Assembly: GCA_910588845.1 (NCBI GenBank)
Contig: CAJURU010000003.1
Span: 60,373-124,372, forward strand
Reading direction: 5' to 3'
DNA from: an uncultured Lachnospiraceae bacterium
Lineage (GTDB): Bacteria > Bacillota > Clostridia > Lachnospirales > Lachnospiraceae
DNA length: 64,000 bases
Shown here one piece after another: positions 35,136 through 44,401 of this stretch. The notes beneath the pieces are model-generated. The model was not told where the DNA came from. It saw only the letters and a list, made by a program, of their open reading frames with translations, and did not search any database. How positions within the stretch are numbered: position 1 is the stretch's first letter; each line of letters starts with the position of its first letter. Position numbers and translations under genes: made by a program.

Positions 35136-35833
35136 GCCTCCTCCTCTTCTTCCATGGGAAAGCAGACTGCGCCCACGACCGAAGCTGCCACCGCGCAGAT
35201 AATCACTGCAAAACCGCTGGAAATCATTTTCAGCCCAGGCAGATAATACATAGCAAAGCTAAACACCACCGCTAACAGCGTAATCTTCAATATACGGCTG
35301 TCTTTCTTCATGGCGGGAATGATAATCGCTATAAACATGCCGTATATGGCCAGCCCAAGCGCGTCCGTGACTGTATCGGGCAAGATATTGCCGCAGACCG
35401 CCCCCGCCAGCGTACCGCTTGTCCAGCCCAGATACGGAAGTACGGCAAGCCCCGCAAAATACTTACTGCTAACCTCCCCCTGACGGCTCATGGCTACTGC
35501 AAATATCTCATCGGTAACTGCAAAACCAAGAAGCATCTTTTTGCCGCTGCCAAATTCGGGGGATACTTTCTGCGACAGCGAAATGCTCATCAAGGCATAC
35601 CGCAGATTAATCACGAATTGAGAAAGCGCCATTTCAATATAAGTGCCTGCCGCCGCCATAATGGTAATGCCCGCAAACTGTCCGGCGGAAGTCAAATTCA
35701 TCATCGACACCAAAAGCGCTTCCCACCACAGAAGTCCCGAAGAGGCGGCTTCCAGTCCAAATGTAAAGGACACGGACAGATAACCGATTCCAATTGCACC
35801 TCCGTCCTTGACGCCCTGTATAAACTGTTTCAT
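35132..35833 (-). CDS. azlC: Branched-chain amino acid exporter large subunit, AzlC
   Basis: 233 residues with six or so hydrophobic helices. Family features include the N-terminal GIGYLSVSFTFGLEAASSGL, MNLTSAGQFAGITIM and the central NLRYALMSISLSQK followed by GFAVTDEIFAVA. It is the main subunit of the AzlCD exporter and is translationally coupled to azlD. The upstream 338 bases hold a dispersed repeat and should contain its promoter; I see no clear operator. Confidence 0.93.
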   Translation of the reverse strand: MKQFIQGVKDGGAIGIGYLSVSFTFGLEAASSGLLWWEALLVSMMNLTSAGQFAGITIMAAAGTYIEMALSQFVINLRYALMSISLSQKVSPEFGSGKKMLLGFAVTDEIFAVAMSRQGEVSSKYFAGLAVLPYLGWTSGTLAGAVCGNILPDTVTDALGLAIYGMFIAIIIPAMKKDSRILKITLLAVVFSFAMYYLPGLKMISSGFAVIICAVAASVVGAVCFPMEEEEEA

Positions 35834-35999
35834 AAAATTATCCTTTCACTGTATATATAAATTCTTAAATACACTATGGATTATTATAACATAAATATCC
35901 TTATAGTAAAAAGTACCAATTTGCTATAATTCATAAAATTAACGCTGCTCTCCCATAATCTTTTGAGTTTCACTATTTTGTAAATTTATAGTACCAAGA

Positions 36000-36070
36000 G
36001 GGGGCTGTCGCACTAACATAAATTACAAGTTATGATTCATTCAAAAGGTTTACATTGCAAAACAATGAAA
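36000..36070 (+). repeat. Dispersed palindromic element, copy 2
   Basis: The sequence from GGGGCTGTCGCACTAA through TTCAAAAGGTTTACATTGC matches the reverse complement of 27935-27860 at most positions. The second palindrome arm is eroded here (CAATGAAAAC instead of CAATGTAAACC), so the hairpin is mostly lost. There is no + strand gene before it, so it is not simply a gene terminator. Confidence 0.8.
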
Positions 36071-36106
36071 ACAACATACAGGCTGTAACAACAACATGAG
36101 AAACGC

Positions 36107-36135
36107 TTGCCCCATCAACCGAAAACGTGTATACT
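36107..36135 (+). promoter_or_regulatory. Sigma-A promoter of the prolyl-tRNA editing gene
   Basis: TTGCCC (36107-36112) and TATACT (36130-36135) are spaced by exactly 17 bases, followed by a start region and AGGAGGAG before the ATG at 36172. Confidence 0.65.
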
Positions 36136-36171
36136 AAACTGTAACTCAATTTACTTCAGGAGGAGAAACAA

Positions 36172-36726
36172 ATGGACATTTTACATGCACCTATTTACGA
36201 GGGCAGACCACAAGATGAAGCCGGCAGGTTAGAAAAAGAACTGCGCACTTATGATTTGCTGGATTCCCTGGGCGTTAAGTATCTGCGCATCGACCATGAG
36301 GCATTGCCGACAATCGAAGCATGCCATGACGTAGACAGACGGCTTAATACCCATGTATGCAAAAATCTGTTGCTATGCAACGCTCAGAGAAACAGATTTT
36401 TCCTGCTCATGATGCCTGGGGAGAAAAAATTTCATACAAGGGCTGTCTCCAAGCAGATTCAATCTGCGCGCCTTTCCTTTGCCCCGGAAGAATATATGAT
36501 GGAGCTCTTAGACCTCACTCCCGGTTCGGTCAGCGTCCTGGGGCTTATGAATGATACGGATTTCCGCGTCCAGCTTCTAATGGATGAGGATTTACTAAGG
36601 GAAAAATACATCGGCTGCCATCCCTGTATCAACACCTCAAGCCTGCGAATAGCCACCTCTGATTTGTTGGACAAGGTTCTCCCGGCAATCAAGCATGTGG
36701 CAATCTACCTTAAGCTACCCCGTTAA
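36172..36726 (+). CDS. Prolyl-tRNA editing (YbaK/ProX-type) deacylase
   Basis: 184 residues. The YbaK/aminoacyl-tRNA editing fold spans about residues 35-165, with the catalytic-type Lys in HVCKNLLLCN, FFLLMMPGEKKF, LLDLTPGSVSVLGLMND and GCHPCINTSSLRI. ProX/PrdX proteins remove alanine mischarged on tRNA-Pro in trans, which suits bacteria whose ProRS lacks the editing domain. An ideal promoter and AGGAGGAG site precede it. A small membrane protein gene follows 36 bases later on the same strand. Confidence 0.88.
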   Translation: MDILHAPIYEGRPQDEAGRLEKELRTYDLLDSLGVKYLRIDHEALPTIEACHDVDRRLNTHVCKNLLLCNAQRNRFFLLMMPGEKKFHTRAVSKQIQSARLSFAPEEYMMELLDLTPGSVSVLGLMNDTDFRVQLLMDEDLLREKYIGCHPCINTSSLRIATSDLLDKVLPAIKHVAIYLKLPR

Positions 36727-36762
36727 TCCCTCTTTTATTACTAATTTGATAAGGAGTACCCT

Positions 36763-36969
36763 ATGAAAAAACTTCTACGAATCCTTGCCATCCTTGGCAG
36801 TATCTTGCTGATAGGGCTTTATTTTATAACGCTTATCCTCGCCATATTGGGCAAAGACTTCTTCCCTATGTTCATGGCCGCCTTGTTTGCCAGCATGGCG
36901 CTGCCCATCCTGCTCTGGATCTACAGCTTCATCTATAAATTGACGAAAAAGGACTCACAGCAGAATTAA
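36763..36969 (+). CDS. Small membrane protein, unknown function
   Basis: 68 residues, with two hydrophobic helices (about 7-28 and 36-58), a basic start (MKKLLRI) and a charged tail (KLTKKDSQQN). AAGGAGT precedes the ATG. It follows the editing-protein gene closely and shares the bidirectional terminator that comes after it. I do not recognise its family. Confidence 0.7.
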   Translation: MKKLLRILAILGSILLIGLYFITLILAILGKDFFPMFMAALFASMALPILLWIYSFIYKLTKKDSQQN

Positions 36970-37014
36970 GTCCCCGTATTAGGGCTAAATGGGCATATTA
37001 TTTATTTTATAAGC

Positions 37015-37056
37015 AAGAAAGACCCTGTCACACTACAGCGCGACAAGGCCTTTCTT
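37015..37056. terminator. Bidirectional terminator-like hairpin
   Basis: AAGAAAG..CC.TGTC (37015-37029) pairs with GACA.GG..CTTTCTT (37042-37056) with two mismatches, between convergent genes ending at 36969 and 37079. Confidence 0.65.
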
Positions 37057-37078
37057 GGATTTAGAAGAACAAAATCTT

Positions 37079-37684
37079 TTAACATTCCACGCCCAGGCTC
37101 CTCAGCTCTTCTTCCGCCTGGGATTTGGTGTGGAAATGAATCGTTGCCATTCCCAGATGATTGGCTGCAATAATGTTGGTGCGCAAATCATCCACAAATA
37201 CACATTCCGTAGGTTGCAGCTGATATTTTTCCAGCAGCGCTTCATAGATACCCGGCTCCGGCTTGGTCGCCTGCACCTCAAAGGAAAAGACCGCACCATC
37301 TACAAGCTCCACAAATGAAAGCTCATGTATGCTCTGAAAATAGATACGTCTGGGGTAATTGGACAACAGATAAACCCCATACCCCTTTTCCTGCAACGCC
37401 TGAATCCAGGAAGCTGCATAATCATAACATTTGATACAGCTTCCAATATTGTCCCAGAAACGCAAAATCTCTTCTTTACATTCTGGCGCACCCGCCAAGA
37501 ATCCTTCTAATATCTCTTCGTCGGACATTTTACTGCGGTCAAATTCATTCCACAATTCCGATCTGACTGTCGCATCCGCCACTTTCTCATATATTTCGGG
37601 TGAAAAGCCCAACGCCTCAAGATATCCCTGCCAATCAAATTCTACCAGGACTTTCCCCACGTCAAATACCACATTTTTTATCAT
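37079..37684 (-). CDS. HAD-superfamily hydrolase (YihX-like)
   Basis: 201 residues. HAD motif I is FDVGKVLVEFD, motif II is LLSNYP, the motif III Lys is in ATKPEPGIY and motif IV is VFVDDLRTNIIAA. The helical cap is of the small C1 type. The family includes sugar-phosphate and nucleotide phosphatases; the substrate cannot be inferred. It follows purA on the same strand after 25 bases and is probably co-transcribed, which makes a nucleotide-related substrate possible. Confidence 0.85.
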   Translation of the reverse strand: MIKNVVFDVGKVLVEFDWQGYLEALGFSPEIYEKVADATVRSELWNEFDRSKMSDEEILEGFLAGAPECKEEILRFWDNIGSCIKCYDYAASWIQALQEKGYGVYLLSNYPRRIYFQSIHELSFVELVDGAVFSFEVQATKPEPGIYEALLEKYQLQPTECVFVDDLRTNIIAANHLGMATIHFHTKSQAEEELRSLGVEC

Positions 37685-37709
37685 CTTCTCGTTTCCCTGC
37701 TCCCCTTAC

Positions 37710-38984
37710 TCAGCGATAAATAATATCGTCCCTTCCCGGCCCATTGGAAACCATGGTAATCGGGAAACCAATCTTTTCTTCAATAAACTCTATATACTTG
37801 CGGCAATTCTCCGGCAAATCTTCATACTTGCGAATGCCCCGGATATCGCATTTCCATCCTGGAAGCACTTCAAACACCGGTTTTGCCTTTTCAAGCTTGA
37901 CTGTGGAAGGAAATTCTGTAACCACTTCACCGTCAATCTCGTATCCCACGCACACCGGCAGTTCGTCCAGATAGCCCAGCACATCAAGCACTGTAAACGC
38001 CACATCTGTCGTCCCCTGGATGCGGCAGCCGTACTTGCTGGCAACTGCGTCAAACCAGCCTACGCGCCTGGGACGCCCGGTCGTTGCGCCGAACTCGCCG
38101 CCGTCGCCGCCTCTCTTCCTCAGCTCATCCGCCTCTTCGCCGAAAATCTCACTGACAAACGCGCCGGCCCCTACAGCCGAAGAGTATGCTTTACAAACCG
38201 TGATAATCTTGCCAATCTCATACGGCGGAATCCCCGCCCCAATCGCTCCATAAGCGGCAAGCGTGGAGGAGGAAGTCACCATCGGATAGATTCCATGGTC
38301 CGGGTCTTTTAAAGAGCCAAGCTGACCTTCCAGCAAGATATTCCTGCCCTCTTTGATAGCGTCCCACAGATAAGCCGACGTGTCACAGACGTAAGGCTCT
38401 ACCATCCGCCGATACTCAAGCAGTTCTTCCATCAGCTTATCTGGCTCAAGCAGCGGTTTGTGATACAAGTGCTCCAATGTTACATTCTTGGTCTCGCAGA
38501 TACGCTCGACTTTCTCTTTCAATGTTTCCTCGTCAAACAATTCGCTGACCTGGAAGCCAATTTTGGCATATTTATCAGAATAAAATGGCGCAATTCCGGA
38601 TTTTGTGGAACCGAAAGACTTCCCGCCCAGCCGTTCTTCCTCATACCAGTCAAAGAGCACATGGTAGGACATTACCATCTGCGCACGGTCTGACACCAGT
38701 ATCTTAGGCTTAGGAACGCCCCTGTCTACGATGGACTGAATCTCCTCAAACAAGACCGGAATATTCAATGCCACGCCGTTTCCGATGATGCTGGTCGTAT
38801 GATTGTAAAACACGCCGCTCGGAAGCGTATGTAACGCAAACTTGCCATAATCGTTGACAATAGTGTGCCCGGCATTGGCTCCGCCCTGAAAGCGTACAAT
38901 AATATCCGCCTCCTTCGCCATCATATCGGTAATCTTGCCTTTTCCTTCATCTCCCCAGTTTGCTCCAACAATTGCCTTTACCAT
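37710..38984 (-). CDS. purA: Adenylosuccinate synthetase
   Basis: 424 residues from the ATG at 38984, which has AAGGAGG at eight bases; a TTG two codons before is out of place. Hallmarks are the P-loop GANWGDEGKGKITD near the N-terminus, GGANAGHTIV, the IMP site and QGTTDVAFTVLDVLGYLDELPVC towards the end. It joins aspartate and IMP with GTP in AMP synthesis. A HAD phosphatase follows in the same unit. Confidence 0.96.
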   Translation of the reverse strand: MVKAIVGANWGDEGKGKITDMMAKEADIIVRFQGGANAGHTIVNDYGKFALHTLPSGVFYNHTTSIIGNGVALNIPVLFEEIQSIVDRGVPKPKILVSDRAQMVMSYHVLFDWYEEERLGGKSFGSTKSGIAPFYSDKYAKIGFQVSELFDEETLKEKVERICETKNVTLEHLYHKPLLEPDKLMEELLEYRRMVEPYVCDTSAYLWDAIKEGRNILLEGQLGSLKDPDHGIYPMVTSSSTLAAYGAIGAGIPPYEIGKIITVCKAYSSAVGAGAFVSEIFGEEADELRKRGGDGGEFGATTGRPRRVGWFDAVASKYGCRIQGTTDVAFTVLDVLGYLDELPVCVGYEIDGEVVTEFPSTVKLEKAKPVFEVLPGWKCDIRGIRKYEDLPENCRKYIEFIEEKIGFPITMVSNGPGRDDIIYR

Positions 38985-39127
38985 TTGCAATTCCTCCTTT
39001 ATACTGCTGACTCATGGGAATTTCCCTAAAACAGTATAACAAATACGTCCCTAATAGTAAAGCAAATGTTCGTCTAAGTCACGGAAATCAACGCCCAACA
39101 TGCCCCAAAATAGAAATTAGGAAGTCT

Positions 39128-39769
39128 TCATATATCGAAATACTCGCTGCCAATCATTAAGTCATCCTCCAGCAGCTTGGCAAACCGCGCGGCAATTCCT
39201 TTCTTTTCCTCCCAGAACTGAATGGCGCGCTTTGTCACCATAGGATTAGGCTCTTCTTTATTAGAACTCTCCATGATATGGTAATATGCCTTGGCATAAC
39301 TCTTAGCATGGGCATTCCCCATCGTCATACAATCCCAGACAATGCCCATAGCCCCCTCTTCATCCAAAAGATCTGCTTCCATCAGCAAGATCATTTCCAA
39401 ATCGGCGTCCTCATCCCGCATACGGTCCTTATCCGAGTGGCAGGCAATCAACCTCTGCACTTTGCGGCTAAATGTTTCCTCCATCTGCTGCTGCTTCGCG
39501 TACTCCCGAAATGCCCGCACACTGCGCTGGGCATGATGCTCATTATCCCGGTCTGCATAGCCGATGTCATGAAAGATAGCCGCCGTATAAAGCGCTTGTG
39601 TATCAACATTGTCCAACCCCTCCACCAGCCGCTCACACCAATGAAGCACGCGAATGCTGTGCTGGAACCTGGAGCGGAAAGGATGCAGTGGATTGGGGGA
39701 TTCCATCCCTTTGTGCTCCGTCAGGTATTCCTTTACATACGTTAAATACTTCTTATATGTCTCATTCAT
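39128..39769 (-). CDS. HD-domain phosphohydrolase
   Basis: 213 residues. The HD fold shows H in FQHSIRVLHW, the HD pair in AIFHDIGYAD, and later LIACHSDKD and MEADLLDEEG. Its residue pattern is like that of single-domain metal-dependent hydrolases acting on nucleotides or small phosphoesters. It is 17 bases from the nfo gene and probably forms a unit with it. The substrate is unknown. Confidence 0.85.
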   Translation of the reverse strand: MNETYKKYLTYVKEYLTEHKGMESPNPLHPFRSRFQHSIRVLHWCERLVEGLDNVDTQALYTAAIFHDIGYADRDNEHHAQRSVRAFREYAKQQQMEETFSRKVQRLIACHSDKDRMRDEDADLEMILLMEADLLDEEGAMGIVWDCMTMGNAHAKSYAKAYYHIMESSNKEEPNPMVTKRAIQFWEEKKGIAARFAKLLEDDLMIGSEYFDI

Positions 39770-39786
39770 GCGACCCCTCCTCCTAA

Positions 39787-40629
39787 TTACCGGGTCTGCT
39801 GAGAAACCATTGCCCTCAGCAGTTCAATCTCTTTCTGGTAACCTGGCAAATCATTGGGCGTCTCCAAATAAAAGGGCAGGCGGCGCAGACTGGGATGCGT
39901 CACAATCTTTGCAAAAGCATCCAGTCCAATCTGTCCCTCTCCAATCTTCTCATGGCGGTCTTTGCGGCTGCCAAGAGGATTCTTGCTGTCATTGACATGA
40001 ACCGCTTTCAGCCTTTCCAGCCCAATGACCGCATCGAACTCATTTAAAACGCCTTCTAAGTCCCCTGCAATATCATAGCCGCCGTCAAAAACATGACATG
40101 TGTCTAAACACACGCCAAGCCTGCCGGTATCTTCCACTTTGTCTATGATTGCGCGAAGCTCCTCAAAATTTCTTCCTACTTCCGAGCCTTTTCCCGCCAT
40201 TGTTTCCAAAAGAATGGTGGTGGAAAATCCCTGCTCACCTATACGGTTCAGCATGTCTGCAATATAAGATATCCCCGTCATAGCGCCCTGTTTGACATGG
40301 CTTCCGGGGTGAAAATTATACATGCACCCCGGCACATGGGCAAGACGGCTTAAATCATCGCACATCGTCTCATAGGCAAAATGTCGCAGACTATCATCCT
40401 TGGCACAAGCATTGAGCGTATAAGGAGCATGGGCAAGAATCTGCCCAATCTCATGCTCCTTGGCAAACGCCAGATACTCCCCGATATCGGCAAGGTCTAA
40501 TTCCTTTGCCCTGCCGCCTCTGGGATTCCTCGTAAAAAACTGAAAGGTATTTGCTCCAATTTTTACTGCTTCCCTGCCCATGGCCAGATAGCCTTTGGAA
40601 CAAGACAGATGGCATCCAATTTTCAACAT
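39787..40629 (-). CDS. nfo: Endonuclease IV (AP endonuclease)
   Basis: 280 residues with a TIM-barrel fold. The start is MLKIGCHLSCSKG, and zinc-ligand motifs include AHAPYTLN, NFHPGSH, LLETMAG, CLDTCHVFDGGYD, AVHVNDSKNPLGSRKDRHEKIGEG and FYLETPND, in the normal order. It cleaves DNA at abasic sites and removes 3' blocking groups in base excision repair. The gene sits between the HD hydrolase gene and the secreted transglutaminase-like gene, all on the minus strand. Confidence 0.96.
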   Translation of the reverse strand: MLKIGCHLSCSKGYLAMGREAVKIGANTFQFFTRNPRGGRAKELDLADIGEYLAFAKEHEIGQILAHAPYTLNACAKDDSLRHFAYETMCDDLSRLAHVPGCMYNFHPGSHVKQGAMTGISYIADMLNRIGEQGFSTTILLETMAGKGSEVGRNFEELRAIIDKVEDTGRLGVCLDTCHVFDGGYDIAGDLEGVLNEFDAVIGLERLKAVHVNDSKNPLGSRKDRHEKIGEGQIGLDAFAKIVTHPSLRRLPFYLETPNDLPGYQKEIELLRAMVSQQTR

Positions 40630-40643
40630 TCGTTTTCTCCTAT

Positions 40644-43600
40644 TTAATAAACCTTTACCACTTTACTCTTGCCGCTATGTACGGAAGGATAACCTTTCTT
40701 GGACACATACGCCTTGACATAATATTTCTGGTTCGTCTCTTCCTGTTTCATGCCGGTCAGCCTTGCCGTTATTTTCCCGCCGGATGTTTTCCTGATTTTG
40801 CGCAGATACGTCCAGTTCTTTTTTCCGCTGTTAAATTTGTACAGCTTCTTCCCTTTCACCCGGTAAGCCAGCTTATACTTTTTGCTTGCTTTATTGTACT
40901 TATAAATCTCATAGACAGTCACGCCAGACGCCGACTTAAAGGAAAGCTGTACGGCAGCCTGTGTGAGACGCTCCGCAGTGACTTTGGCTGGAGCTTTCGG
41001 CTTTGTCAGAACCTTTTTCTCCGCAGATACTTTACCATAATATGTCCTGCCGTTTGCTTTCTTGTATGCTTTTACCTTATATCTGTACGGTTTTCCCGCA
41101 GAACGCTTCTTATCCGTGTATGAAACTTTAGACGACGTCCCCGCTTTGATAAATTTTTTCTTAGAGGTATCGTACCTGAGCACTTCATAACCGTCTGCGC
41201 CGGCAACTTTCTTCCACTTTAGCGTTACCTTATCGGCGCCTACGGAAGATACTGTTAATCCGCTTACTTTTGCTAGATTGGGCGTCGGTTCCTGCGTTTG
41301 CTGCGTTTGCTGTTTCTTTACGGTCACCTTGCAGGCGGCGCTCTCTGCGTCTACGCTCGCCGCCCCGGCTGCTGTTGTGACTACCAACGTGTAATTGCCC
41401 GAATCTTGCGGGGAAGCGGATTCTATTTTCAAGCCCGCGCCCTTTCTTCCTGGCATCAATTTACCATCTTTATACCACTGATACGTCGTGTTCTCGGAAG
41501 CCCCGGTGACCTTGGATGTAATTTCAAATTCCTTTTTCTCCTGAACCTCCAGCGATGTTTTGTCAAGGCTTACCTTGGCAGGCGCAGGAGTGGGCGTTAC
41601 AACAGATTCTCCCCTCTTCTCTTCCTTCTGACGGACACTCTCGGCGACAAACTGCGCTTCAATGATATCGCCGTCCGCCAAGTCGCCATATACGGCTTTT
41701 ATCGCCATAGATTTATTGTTCGTAATCTTCTGGTATTTTCCTCCTACCACAAGAGCGTCTATCACATACCCCTGTTCGGCCTGTACATTCAGTGATTTAC
41801 TCTCGCCTGATTTAAGGGTAAGGATACCCTCAGCCGCGGTAATCTGTCCTCCCTGTGAATTGGCTACGATAATTGATTTGGTATTATCTACTTTCTTACC
41901 GTCATCCTCCACTGCCACAATCGCGAAGGGACTGAACGATTTGCAGGTTATCACCAACCCATAACGCGTAATCACGCAGGGGACTTCCTCCACTTTTATA
42001 ATCTCTCCATATCTGTCCCGCTTAAAATGGTATGCTTTAAACGTAACGCCTTCGTCATCGGGTCCATAACCAAATGGGAACCCGACCGACAGCCTGACCG
42101 AATCCCCCAGACTGACTATATTCTGGTTACAGGTCAAGAGGCTGATATTGTAAGTCTCACTCTTGAGCACTTTATCCTGCGGAAATTCAGTCTCAATCAA
42201 ACCGTTCATCGTATCTGTCTGCGCATGGGAAGGCGACGTCGTCACAATCGTAAGTCCCGTCACCATATCCGGGGTAACGCCCTCCCCATCCTCCGTCTTC
42301 CACTCTTGTAAATTCTTCTTAGAAAGATCGGAACTTTCCAGAAGCTGAGGCCTGCCGAATAAATTAATATAATAGCCTTGCGCCCGGTAAGCGCATATTG
42401 ACTTCTTATGGGCAGCCGTATAGCCAATATTTTTCGGCGCTTTTTCACTGTCCACACCAATCAGGCCCGTCGTTTCAAAAATATAGTTGACAGTATCGTC
42501 CAGCCACATGTCACTGGGAGTAAAATCAAACTCCACGGTATCGGTACCGTTCCATTTGAAATTTTCAACTTTACAGTATTTCAAAGCAGTATTCTGTTCA
42601 AGGACAGATACCTTTATCCCGGCCTCTTTCGCTCCTTCTGCCAATTTTAAATCCTCATCATATTTGAGTGCGATATGATGCGTCCTGCCAATAAGAATTC
42701 TTGACGTATTAGACGGCGTCGCTTTCTTCACATAAGGGGGCGGCGTATAAGTGCCGCTTGGATTGTATAAAATCTCAGTATAGGCGTCAAACAGCATCGG
42801 ATCCCCATGAAAACTCAAATTTTCCAGACTGCCTCCGTTATTGGTTATATAATTGCCCGGCGCCCGGCTGGTCACGGCAAATTCCACATACTGGGAGCTC
42901 GGTATGCTCAGAATGACTTCCTCGTCTGAATCTTTCATCGGATACATATCTGGAAGCACATACGCCCATCTTCCATACACCCAGCGATCGGTATTGGGAT
43001 AATATTTTGTCTCTTTCATGAGCATATATTTACCGCTTTCAATGGTCTTTGCCGCTCCCATGCCGTTATAGCTGACTTTATATATGCCTGCCTGCACGCC
43101 GCCTTCCACGCCCGCTTCATTATATTGGACCTTTAAACCATTATTATTGAAAACTTCATCAAATAACAATCCCTGGCCTGCAATCTCCGGATAGGAGAAC
43201 TCAAAATTCGCCTCCGACATCACGCCGTCCGCCACATGCCTCTTACTTATCACATCGCCGCCAACGATAAGATAATCGGATCTCTCCAGACCATCTACGC
43301 CATTTTCACTGGGTAGTGGCGAAATGGGATCATCCATTGTGGCATCAAGGCCGTACCACTCATTGCCAACCTTTACATAATTCCACATATGCGGCTCCAG
43401 GCTGCCTTCATTATCTTTGCTCTGGTAGCCTCCCTGTACCAGCACGCAGGGAATATTCATTTTATCTAATACAGCCTTCACCGCCCTTGCATATCCTTCA
43501 CAAAGGCTCTCTCCCTTTACCAATGCGCCGTAAACCGTGCGGATATGTCCGCCGTTTCCTTCCTTACAGGTATTTTCCAGCCGGTAAGAGGTGTGCCAGA

Positions 43601-44204
43601 TAATTTCATCATGTGCATACTTAATTTGCTTCTCCTCAATAGTCTTTCCATCGTCCGGGGTAAGTTTCTCCGCACCTTTTAAGATATCATCCATCCTGCT
43701 GTTATACTCTATAAGCGCCGCCTCGACGTCATCTTTGCTGGTAAACCCATTGACATAATAAGTATCTTTTCTTCCAGGTCCCAGATACGCATAATAGGCG
43801 CCTGCTTTCTGTGTCACCCGCAAAGTCAGAAGTGAAAAATCCACATAAAAGATTTCGGGATAATCCGCATAAAAAGCATCCCTTGCAGCTCCCATATAGG
43901 TAAGCAGCGTCATATTCCCACATGCATACCCGTCAAGTTGTTCCTGGGTCACATGCCCATTGGCGACAAGATCATATTCTCCTGTTCCTGTCTTAAAGAT
44001 CCCCTGGTCATACATATTGTACATTGCTTCGTACAAATCCCTGGCCTCGTCCGGGAGCTGTTCATAATAATACCCCCCAATCCCCTCTTTTTGGACACTT
44101 ACTGCTTCCGAGCCGGCATATGCAGACTCCTCAACACTGCAAATGCCCAGCGGTAATACCAGAAATACCGCCAACAGAAAACTAACGGCTCTCTTCACAC
44201 TCAT
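40644..44204 (-). CDS. Secreted transglutaminase-like protein with Ig and fibronectin-like domains
   Basis: 1186 residues from the ATG at 44204, which has GGAAGG upstream and begins a signal peptide (1 to about 32). The transglutaminase/peptidase-like domain (about 90-300) has the three catalytic residues: Cys in GESLCEGYARA, His in EPHMWNYV and Asp in GLDATMDDP. A long beta-rich middle follows. Near residue 900 there is an Ig-like domain (YQWYKDGKLMPG, DSGNYTLVV), a QQTQQTQEPTP linker, and two fibronectin-III-like modules rich in Lys and Tyr. No sortase or membrane anchor is seen. It may be a cysteine protease, amidase or cross-linking enzyme at the cell surface. A promoter lies at 44257-44285. 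Confidence 0.86.
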   Translation of the reverse strand: MSVKRAVSFLLAVFLVLPLGICSVEESAYAGSEAVSVQKEGIGGYYYEQLPDEARDLYEAMYNMYDQGIFKTGTGEYDLVANGHVTQEQLDGYACGNMTLLTYMGAARDAFYADYPEIFYVDFSLLTLRVTQKAGAYYAYLGPGRKDTYYVNGFTSKDDVEAALIEYNSRMDDILKGAEKLTPDDGKTIEEKQIKYAHDEIIWHTSYRLENTCKEGNGGHIRTVYGALVKGESLCEGYARAVKAVLDKMNIPCVLVQGGYQSKDNEGSLEPHMWNYVKVGNEWYGLDATMDDPISPLPSENGVDGLERSDYLIVGGDVISKRHVADGVMSEANFEFSYPEIAGQGLLFDEVFNNNGLKVQYNEAGVEGGVQAGIYKVSYNGMGAAKTIESGKYMLMKETKYYPNTDRWVYGRWAYVLPDMYPMKDSDEEVILSIPSSQYVEFAVTSRAPGNYITNNGGSLENLSFHGDPMLFDAYTEILYNPSGTYTPPPYVKKATPSNTSRILIGRTHHIALKYDEDLKLAEGAKEAGIKVSVLEQNTALKYCKVENFKWNGTDTVEFDFTPSDMWLDDTVNYIFETTGLIGVDSEKAPKNIGYTAAHKKSICAYRAQGYYINLFGRPQLLESSDLSKKNLQEWKTEDGEGVTPDMVTGLTIVTTSPSHAQTDTMNGLIETEFPQDKVLKSETYNISLLTCNQNIVSLGDSVRLSVGFPFGYGPDDEGVTFKAYHFKRDRYGEIIKVEEVPCVITRYGLVITCKSFSPFAIVAVEDDGKKVDNTKSIIVANSQGGQITAAEGILTLKSGESKSLNVQAEQGYVIDALVVGGKYQKITNNKSMAIKAVYGDLADGDIIEAQFVAESVRQKEEKRGESVVTPTPAPAKVSLDKTSLEVQEKKEFEITSKVTGASENTTYQWYKDGKLMPGRKGAGLKIESASPQDSGNYTLVVTTAAGAASVDAESAACKVTVKKQQTQQTQEPTPNLAKVSGLTVSSVGADKVTLKWKKVAGADGYEVLRYDTSKKKFIKAGTSSKVSYTDKKRSAGKPYRYKVKAYKKANGRTYYGKVSAEKKVLTKPKAPAKVTAERLTQAAVQLSFKSASGVTVYEIYKYNKASKKYKLAYRVKGKKLYKFNSGKKNWTYLRKIRKTSGGKITARLTGMKQEETNQKYYVKAYVSKKGYPSVHSGKSKVVKVY

Positions 44205-44256
44205 TGTTATATCCTTCCTTTCTTTATCTATGGCATTTTTATGCCTTGGAAGCACA

Positions 44257-44285
44257 GAATAACATGAAGGAAAACCTCTCGTCAA
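44257..44285 (-). promoter_or_regulatory. Promoter of the transglutaminase-like gene
   Basis: On the minus strand TTGACG (44285-44280) and TTATTC (44262-44257) are 17 bases apart, about 50 bases before the ATG at 44204. Confidence 0.5.
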
Positions 44286-44357
44286 TACAGAAAAGGAAAT
44301 TTGTGGCTGAACTGTAACTATAAAAAATATTCCGCAGGCAAATTAGTTCAAAACTAA

Positions 44358-44390
44358 CCCGCGCCGGATATAATCCCCAAACGGCGCGGG
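44358..44390 (-). terminator. Terminator of ilvD
   Basis: CCCGCGCCG (44358-44366) and CGGCGCGGG (44382-44390) form a perfect 9-bp GC stem, followed on the minus strand by TTAGTTTTG. It lies 12 bases after the ilvD stop. Confidence 0.75.
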
Positions 44391-44401
44391 CGGAATGTCT
44401 T

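Larger units (their letters stand above)
35834..36171. other. Intergenic region between divergent azlC and the editing-protein gene
   Basis: It is AT-rich and contains no gene. From left to right it holds the presumed azlC promoter region, the second copy of the dispersed palindromic element (36000-36070), and the promoter at 36107-36135 for the + strand gene. Confidence 0.6.

Noticed and set aside
37431..38312. 293-codon + strand open frame
   Set aside because: It is antisense to purA and the HAD gene and shows no recognisable motif or ribosome site.
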